From: Heterobilharzia americana
Taxonomy: Eukaryota; Platyhelminthes; Trematoda; Strigeidida; Schistosomatidae
Length of the DNA stretch: 64,000 nt
Reading direction: 5' to 3'
Assembly: GCA_944470555.2 (NCBI GenBank)
Contig: OX104132.1
Location: 10,797,755-10,861,754 of the forward strand
Numbering within the stretch: the first letter of the stretch is position 1; each line of letters starts with the position of its first letter. Made by a program: the position numbers and the translations under genes. This document shows, one piece after another, positions 56,650-64,000 of the stretch. A model generated the notes under the pieces. That model did not search any database, was not told the DNA's origin, and saw only the letters and a program-made list of their open reading frames with translations.

Positions 56650-59280
56650 TGTAGGAAGTACCTCCCGCTATCTTTGTGGCAACGCGAGGGAACTTGGAGC
56701 TAGGACAGCCGAGCGATTGCCCTCCACCCCCACCTCGCAGCCCCGACAGAAACTTGATGATCACTGAATATTAAGGCAACGAAGCGAATATGAGTGGTAT
56801 GTTTGTGTTCAGGAGAGATTAGCGACACATGGTGGGAGGTAGAATGTCATTATGCGTGACTTACTAGTTCAGAAGTGGACCACCTACTGACAGTGTACTT
56901 CAGGGCCCAGTCCAGGGCTACTTTGCTGTCAGACACACTAAGTGTCTGGTAGGAGGACCTATCGAATCTCTGGTATCAACATGGGAAAGAGTCAACAACT
57001 GCTTCAAGTAATAGCCTTAGTGATGACCGCGGGGTTCAATGAGGTTATCCTGGTACGGGATTTCAATGCCTTAACTCTCAATCTGAGGTGGGGCAACGAC
57101 TTATAGGAAGACGTTTAGTCAAAACCTGCTCAGTGCCATCAAAAAAGCTGGGTTTTATGAAAACACCGGTGATGGCAGATGTTGTGGTTTAGGCGGATAG
57201 CTATCAAAACTGCATTGCTTTCGAACCAGTGACCATCTGACAGTAGGGCGCCCCCAGGTTCAAACCCCTCCCTACAGCAGCAATCATGCCGGAGTATTAT
57301 TTTACCTGGCAGCTAGCAAAAAGCACCATGGGAAGGATATTGGGCTTCGCTCTGGCACGGCAATGGCAGAGTATGTGGTGTTGAACTACCTTTCAACACA
57401 GCCATTGATTTAGGAGTGGGGTTTTTGATCACTTGTCTGCCACTAAGACACAATAGAGGAAGTCATTAGTTGAAAGATTTCTGAAAATATCCCTTAATGG
57501 CAACGGCACCTATGGAGCTGATATCATGGCTAAAATGAGGCATTCAGAGCCTATTAGGAACGAAGAGGAAAGGTTGGCACAAAACAGGGCTTTCCACAAA
57601 ACACTCAGTTCGTAGTGTATATATAACTCATAGGAGCCAATGCAACATCAAGGTGTAGGAGATATAGAAGTTTTGTTCGATACGAGCTTGTCTAGAAGCT
57701 TAACACAAACCCCAAGGAACCGCACCGACTCATAACGAAGAGGTCTCCTAAGTAGGGAGCATGTACAATTAAAGGACCGAATAATAAAGCCTCCCTGGGT
57801 TGCGAAATGACTAACGCCACTGTGGACAGGTAGCCAAATATCTAATCACTCAACCATAAGTTCCAGCAGCCCGAACAACCTTCGAATCTGCCCACTGCAG
57901 AAAATTTACATAGATTCTGGAAAACTACCATTGTGGTTCTCAGAAACTGCCAGAGCCTTGAGAAGAAAAATTCACAAGGCCTGGCTTATTTCACCTATCT
58001 GTGCTAAAACAATAGGTGAGTGCCCTGTGTGGCTAGCTCTTTAAGTCCTTAAATCAATGCCAACTACCAATGAAGTGGAAACGTGCCATTCTGTCTTGAG
58101 TCTGTAAATGAGGAAATAGGCAGGATCTGATTGATATCCACTTGTTGCATCCCTGCCAATTTTGTCTAGAAAAATGGATGGTGTAATGGATTACCATGCC
58201 GAGTGCTTGGAGGAAAACGGGCACCAAGTGATGCTGAATATAGCTCCTGAGAGAGTGGATGCGGCACCTTGAACCATCTAACAGCCTGTGACAAGCGAAA
58301 GACCTTGAGGGACCTCCAGATTTCTATCTATGTGATTCTTCTGGATCCTGAGAAGGCACTTAACACAGTCCTATCTGCTGTCCTTATGACCGAAATATCG
58401 AGGTAGGGCACCGGCGTCCACGCGGCTTCCCGAATGAGGGACTATTTAGGCGATCGGTAGTTCCATTTAAAGGTTCACAGGGTCCATTTGAATGGCTTCA
58501 TCGTGCGGAGTATCACAAAAAGCAAGTCTTGGCGCTTTAGTGTTCCTAATTCGCGTGAATGACCTGCCATCAAGTTTCGGTGACTCTGGAGACATCCAAA
58601 AGAGAACCGAGCTCACTACAGGGCGACACAAAAATGCTTGAAAGATGGATGAAAATAACGGTCTGGCATCTACCCGTATGCGTGCCGCTCCATGCTTTTC
58701 CGCACTACTCACCCGCGAAGGGTATCTTACTATCTCTGCGGCATGGATCTTTCTAGCACGACCACCACCGTCTAATACTGACTGATTAACAAGACAATAG
58801 CTCAGATTATCCGGTTGACGCTTTCAGAACTCACGCACTACTAAACTTCATGCATGGACGACTGGCTACTCTGCCCTGAAGCACTTTCTGAAGCTCTATG
58901 AGGCCTAAATGGTTGCCCACTCAGAGTTTAGCAATATTTTTGCACAACTAAAATCGAAATGGGTCGTGAACTTTCTAGAGGAGGCCAAGAAGCCAGCCAC
59001 AAGATGTGATGTAAGGACTCAGGAAAATCTTACTTGAATAGGCTAAAGAATCTAGGTCTTAAGAATCTTAGTTACCGTGGGTTGCGGGGCGACTTAGGGA
59101 AAGCCACAAAGTGTGTCAAGGAGTCCAAATCACTGGAAGAGTGGGGTTCCATCGGGCTGTCATTATTATTATTCTCTTGGAAACCCAAAGAGCAGTTCCT
59201 ATTAGGGAGTTATGACGGAGATGCACCCGCCATTTTCTCTTCGAATCTTCGGTCTCTGAAGGTTATTAGCCGTTGAGGTG
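56650..59280 (+). mobile_element. CR1/SR1-like LINE, heavily decayed
   Basis: Motifs in order on plus, broken by stops: EVILVRDFNALTLNL near 57040 (endonuclease VxxGDFN block), LPMKWKRAILS near 58065 (RT entry), VILLDPEKALNTV near 58325 (motif A, xxDFEKAFDxV), SQKASLGALVFLIRVNDLP near 58505 (motif B, PQGSVLGPxLFxxxxNDLP) and RLKNLGLKNLSYRGLRGDLG near 59040 (post-RT tail). The spacing fits a single CR1 RT. Left boundary uncertain. Confidence 0.72.
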
Positions 59281-59900
59281 GCTACCTATCCATCTGTTGG
59301 TAGCCTCAAGAAGTGCTTGCAGTGCCGTTCAGTGACCCACCGCTCGAACCCATCCACTTGGGATGCAGACCAGGCGAAACAATGGACTGAATCCACACGA
59401 GTCCAACTTCGTGATCTCACTACCCGATTCTCCTCCACTGCCACTACTATCATGGCCCCGACCCTACCTTATGCCTGTTTAGTAGACGCCTTGCCTCATC
59501 AGTTACCATATCACCAATAGTATCAATAACATTTCCATTTCCATTAACCCTACTATAATTCCATCTGCCTCTGCCTCTTCTTGTGTCTGTGTGCAGCTTC
59601 ACCTTATTCATCTGAACCGTCTATACAACCATTCTCTTTCCAGCCTACCATGAATCTGCCCAGAATTCCCTTTCCATTCCGTTGTTCTTTCTCACCCCTT
59701 TGTTTTCATCTTTCTCTATTCTTCCTTTTTGGCTATTTTTCCACTCTCCTTAACTTCCTTCCACGATCGGCTAGAAAAGCTGCCTAGCAATATAACACCT
59801 CATAATTCTACCTGATCCATAGCCCGAAGATAGGCCATATACCTCGCTATAAAATCAACTAACACCCCATCAAAAAGTGAGCCTCACTGCTGAAACGAAG
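59281..59900 (+). other. C/T-rich region between CR1 copies
   Basis: Pyrimidine-rich text such as CATCTGCCTCTGCCTCTTCT may be 3' UTR of the CR1 copy to the left. Frames at 59278-59520 and 59581-59787 show no domain. Confidence 0.4.
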
Positions 59901-59939
59901 CTCTGAATGCCTCTTGAAGGCCAAGAAAAAAGAATGACG

Positions 59940-61110
59940 TAAATAGGGGACCTTCAGAAAAGAGTAAGATCTCACCACCTATGTGGATGGCCCTGATGAG
60001 CTGATACAAAGTGGGGGAGGATGGAAAGTAGTTCCGGGCAGGCCCTAAGTGGCAGCTGGAGGCAAACCCCTATAACCTATCTGGATTCACGCTGGAGTGA
60101 AAATCCTTCAACCGAGGGGCTTGTGTTATAAAGGCCTGAAAGGAAAGAGTCTCTCTGACTACAAACTATCGGAACCGTTGACATCACCTTTGACAAAACT
60201 AAAAATTCAGTCATCTAACCGAAATTATTAATTGTTGGGCAACCTGGAGAATATCTTTATTTAGTGTAGCATAAGGAGCAATTCTGGATCGGCTGGTGTT
60301 CCTTCTTTTGTGAACGACCTCCCATAGACTCTCGGCTCCCTGATTCTACTTGACGCAGACAGTATTAAGTTATGGAGAGCTGACACCCGAAACAGAATCA
60401 GGCGTACTAAAAAGTTGTTTCAGATAGCTTGCAGAGTGGGTGGGCAACAACAAACTAACGTCCAGCCTAGACAGCCCCCGAACCGTGTTCTTATACACCT
60501 GCAACTTGCGAAGGGTGTCCCATTATGTACCTGCTGCACACAAGATTCCCAAGAGACTACGGAGAAAGACCTGGGACTAACACTGACTGACAGGCTAGGC
60601 ACCCGCTCTGATGATCCGGAAGGTGCCTCCAAAGCCTGCGCGGTACAGAATTTAGTCTGGAGAAAACTCTGGAACTCATTCTGGAGCCACGCAAGACCTA
60701 AATACAGCCTCAGTTAGAGGTTCACAAAGTCGTTGCACCACCATGCCTGGAAACGGATGTGGACCTCAGGGAGAAAGTTCAGAGGTGAGCAACAACGCAT
60801 ATCGTGGAAATCCACCAAAATCCCCAAGAAGACAGACTGGAAGATCTAGCTCTTTATTTTCTCGGTTGCAATAGGTCACGCAGCGGCTTGATAGTGGCTT
60901 ACAAAATTCTGAGTAATGCAAGTCATCCTGCTGGTGTAGTCCTACCGTATGGCTTACGCTCATCCAGGTGGGACATGGGCCAGGTCGGTACGATCAGTTG
61001 ATTCTACACAGTCCATTACGGTCAACCCCGCACTGAATCTTTTGTACTGTCACCATCACAACGAACTTGACTTAACCTTATGCTTCCCTACTAGACATCA
61101 TATGTCCGGT
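59940..61110 (+). mobile_element. Second CR1/SR1-like LINE remnant
   Basis: GSAGVPSFVNDLP near 60285 (motif B), then a run with RLEDLALYFLGCNRSRSGLI and VAYKIL near 60830-60915 (the CR1 post-RT tail RLxxLxLxxLxxRRxRGDLI). The pyrimidine-rich 3' part to about 61300 resembles 59520-59790. Confidence 0.68.
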
Positions 61111-61678
61111 TTACAACCCCCACTCACAAAATTATTATTTCTGTTCCCATAGTCCGTCCTATAATCTTACTCACACCTTCTTTTCCCCCTGGCTCTACCA
61201 TTTCATCCTACTTATCAGGGTTCCCCTTATCAATGTTATCTCCCTTCATCTGGATTTCTTCTTTCCTCCTGTTCCGCTTCCTTTCACCTTGATGTTTTGC
61301 ACTTTTTAGATGAATCCGCTGGACATCTTTTCTTCGTTTATGTCTTCCTTTCGCTGCCAGTCCGAACAACCATCTGGTGGCACGACACTCGGGGAACCCA
61401 CATACACCACAGTCCCTGACAAATCATACAATCCCTACAAGTTTTATGAACATCAACAGTTCATTGGGCTAACCAGAGATACAGCAAGTGAGTGGGTTAA
61501 TCTACAGCATCTCAATTCATCGAAAACCTGGAGCCATCGCGCATAACGTGGTTGTGAGCACAAAGAAGTCAATTTATTTTTACCAACTGGATTAAAGATA
61601 TTGGAAATTGAAAACAGATATTAAACTTTGGATGGGATATTAGGTGGTAAAATAAGATTTGTTTGGGTTGCCGTTGCC
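61111..61678 (+). other. Upstream region of DNAAF3
   Basis: Includes possible LINE 3' UTR to about 61300 and a 78-codon frame at 61310-61546 without known domain. No clear promoter motif seen. Confidence 0.4.
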
Positions 61679-62373
61679 ATGGTAGAAAACACTGAACATG
61701 CACTAGGAAATATAATATGGTGGGGTTTATCCCCTGCAGTTAACTTCCTGGAATGTGCAAACGAGTATCTGCCTGTTGAAAATGACTGTATAGCTGGTAA
61801 CTCCTATTTATTTGAAGTATTATTTTGTGACATGAATGATATAGGTGACAACTTCCTCTGCATCGGGATGGGAGATTCAAGACATATCTTGAAAACAATG
61901 TCTTCAGAGTTCACAAAGGCAGAGAATTTTAAAACGGTATTTCTGTTATCTGTTCACCGATGATCTTTTTTAGTTTTTTATAATTGAGGCATTCCATGAA
62001 ACATATGCTAAACTGATGTTACAGCTATATATGGCGATGGAGCCAAGCACAAGATTTGGTCTGCAGGGTAATAAAGAAGTTTATAATCTAACCTAAAAGA
62101 GAAGTCGGAGACATATCTTGAAATTTTTGGCAATATGATGATTCGGGATGTTTCTTCCAGATATTTAGTGCATGCAGCCAACAGACTAATAAGGTTTAAT
62201 TCCATTCAATTTCATTTTTTCATTTTATATAGGGCGGTGACAAACTTAGGGCCCTCATCATTGGATTTTATCGACCTTTCATATCTTAAATTTAAAGAAA
62301 GAGATATGCTAGAGTTAGTTCTTAAATTCTGGCGCGGAAGTGAAGGGACTATGTTTGACGCTTCCAAATGCTG
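61679..62373 (+). CDS. DNAAF3: DNAAF3, dynein axonemal assembly factor 3 (5' exons)
   Basis: Five exons: 61679-61796, 61845-61936, 61974-62067, 62100-62193, 62233-62373, totalling 539 nt; the last ends in GTAAGT and the gene continues rightwards. Introns are 48, 37, 32 and 39 nt, all GT-AG. ATG at 61679 is in a strong GCCATGG context; an in-frame ATG at 61628 is less likely. The protein shows the DNAAF3 pattern: IIWWGLSPAVNF near the start, IGMGDSRHILKTM, ENFKT/FFIIEAFHETYAKLML, a MEPSTRFGLQE/KSETYLEIFGN join and LSYLKFKERDMLELVLKFWRG. In other animals DNAAF3 acts in the cytoplasm in pre-assembly of outer and inner dynein arms; in a fluke that would serve flame cells, cilia and sperm. No following exon was found before 64000. 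Confidence 0.88.
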
Positions 62374-64000
62374 GTAAGTGCATACTCACTTTGGAGCAGA
62401 AATCCACTAAACCACGGTTATCCATCTTAATGTTTTACACTTAATGGTTGGCAAATCTAATATAACAGACTACTTATCTTTGTTTGCCCCTAGAGACGGG
62501 TTCAGTGGTCCGGATTCTCTCGTTTGTAATATTTTATGACATTACACTTCATGTTTTTATGCCTTGACTAAGTACTTTGTCATGATTTTCTATGCTTCAT
62601 GATAAGGTCGGTGTAAAATGCTCCTAATTTGAATATTATGCAACGTCTGCAGATGCTGACAACTACCTAATTTTGAGCTTAGGGGTTGAATAAATGACGA
62701 TCTTGAGTCATATCTAAGTTGAACACTATCTACAATAATTTAGTTTCATTGATTTTATTCATTGTATAGAGTTACTACATTGCTAAAATAACGCAAAACT
62801 CAAGGTTAGTTTTTGTTTCCTGGGGAGCTAGGAGGTAGTATCTCCTGATGGAGTTGTACTTCTATATAATAACTTTATTTCTGCTTTCATTTATTCCATC
62901 ATATTTTATTGCCATGGACGCTTTTAAGCGTGCTAATCTCAAGAAATTTTATAAGTTCATAGTACAACTTTTAAGCTAAAGGCTAAAGTTTGAAGTTATT
63001 TATTTACATAGACAACTTCGACTGATCGTCTCAATTGTTATTGGATGACTGAAGCAATAAGAATGTATGAAAATGCACTCCCATAGTGTGCAGGAACAAA
63101 ATGGACAGAAAGAGGGAGCAAAGATAAAGAGGAATACGCAGGAATATAGAGTTGAGAGTAAGCAGCAACTCAAGAAGACTCAAAAGACGGCGTCGAGAGT
63201 AGTTGGTGTACATGGTTTACAGAAGTATTATGGTCAATGAAAGCTATGGCCTGCAAGATGATCGTATCTTACGTATTTTCCACTGCTAGGAAAGTTAAAT
63301 CATCTTTCTGACGACATTATTTTTTATTCAGGGTTGTAGTGTGAATTGCATTCATTATCTTATCATGAAGACGTCAACAGAAGATGAAGAAATGATATGA
63401 CGTAGAAGGTTTATTCAGATTTTCAGTACTCCATCTGATAAACCTTTATTCATTTCACATCTCAGTTACTGTTATTTGAAATTCTGCTGATGTCTTCTAA
63501 GCCTATTTTAATTGCATATTTCTGTTAAACTGCGTAGTGTCCTTGAGTATTATAAAGTTGCTCCAACGCTATCTACATTCAAGACGGAATAAATTGATTA
63601 ACTTTATTCTCTCATCTTAGGAAGGTATAGAAACCTAGTGTCATCTAATTTGATTTTTTTGAACGTCATCTAGTCGATAGTTGTTGCTCACCGAATTAGA
63701 TGGGTATGCGATTGTACAATATTGTAGGTATGAACAGATGTAGATGTATAGAATTATAAACTTATCTCACGAATCTAGTGAATACTTTAAGGGACGTTCC
63801 TAACGCTGGGCTGCCCTTTCTTGACAGTTTTAGATGTATGGGTGGATGTATTAAGGTTTTCAGGTGCCAGCACTTTTAGGTCATGCTATTCACTAACATT
63901 CAGAAATGCGTTACTTTTTACAGTATACTGGTGGCATTTCCAGCATTTTCACCCAGTTGTTTTGACTTCTAGTTAGTTTCCTGGTGCTCACTAGATTGTT
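62374..64000. other. DNAAF3 intron or downstream, unassigned
   Basis: No continuation exon in the right phase (needing one base to complete a Trp codon) was recognised after the acceptor-like sites I tested (63329, 63615). No repeat family recognised. Confidence 0.45.

Noticed and set aside
61628..61678. Upstream in-frame start for DNAAF3
   Set aside because: The residues between the two ATGs lack similarity to the family, and the ATG at 61679 has the better context.
1..64000. CRISPR arrays, bacterial operons or rRNA genes
   Set aside because: No regularly spaced direct repeats, no rRNA signatures, and the gene structures are eukaryotic with introns.

Overview
The window looks like AT-rich nuclear DNA of a blood fluke (genus Schistosoma). 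This rests on the repeat families seen together: Sm-alpha-like tRNA-derived SINEs with a hammerhead ribozyme module, SR2/RTE and SR1/CR1-type LINEs, Penelope-like elements with GIY-YIG tails, and a Boudicca/CsRn1-like LTR element whose Gag has the CHCC finger. Tiny 5' introns in one gene also fit schistosomes. The species is not determined. Most of the sequence is transposon debris and intron.

Three host genes are supported. (1) A minus-strand two-exon gene (10827 down to 7327) for a small secreted protein with two tandem cystine-knot modules. (2) A plus-strand neuronal calcium sensor (NCS) gene in three exons (34939-35046, 40627-40896, 47426-47794). (3) The 5' end of DNAAF3, a dynein-arm assembly factor (from 61679), with four introns of 32-48 nt, running toward or past the right edge. 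A fourth candidate is a terminal exon for a short membrane protein (37434-37525) with its own AATAAA, inside NCS intron 1.

The most striking structure is a large inverted repeat. The left arm (16480-25689) and right arm (33334-37904) pair over 4571 bp with no net length difference and few substitutions, around a 7.6 kb spacer. The right arm holds the working first exon and upstream region of the NCS gene; the left arm holds an identical exon 1 in opposite orientation with no recognisable downstream exons. A 4635-bp LTR retrotransposon (19987-24621) sits only in the left arm, and the right arm keeps the empty site. The element has LTRs differing at 2 of 432 positions, a GGGAAAC slippery site at the gag/pol junction, three frame breaks in pol and a missing integrase core.

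Layout: 1-7.3 kb, SINEs, an RTE fragment and a Penelope tail; 7.3-10.9 kb, the cystine-knot gene with a repeat-filled intron (inverted SINE pair, head-to-head Penelope copies, nested RTE); 11-16.5 kb, RTE, SINE and Penelope remnants; 16.5-37.9 kb, the inverted repeat with LTR element, LINE copies and a degraded CR1-rich spacer; 38-47.8 kb, the rest of the NCS gene with SINEs, LINE, RTE and Penelope fragments in its introns; 48-61.1 kb, Penelope and SINE remnants and long decayed CR1-like LINE sequence; 61.6 kb onward, DNAAF3.
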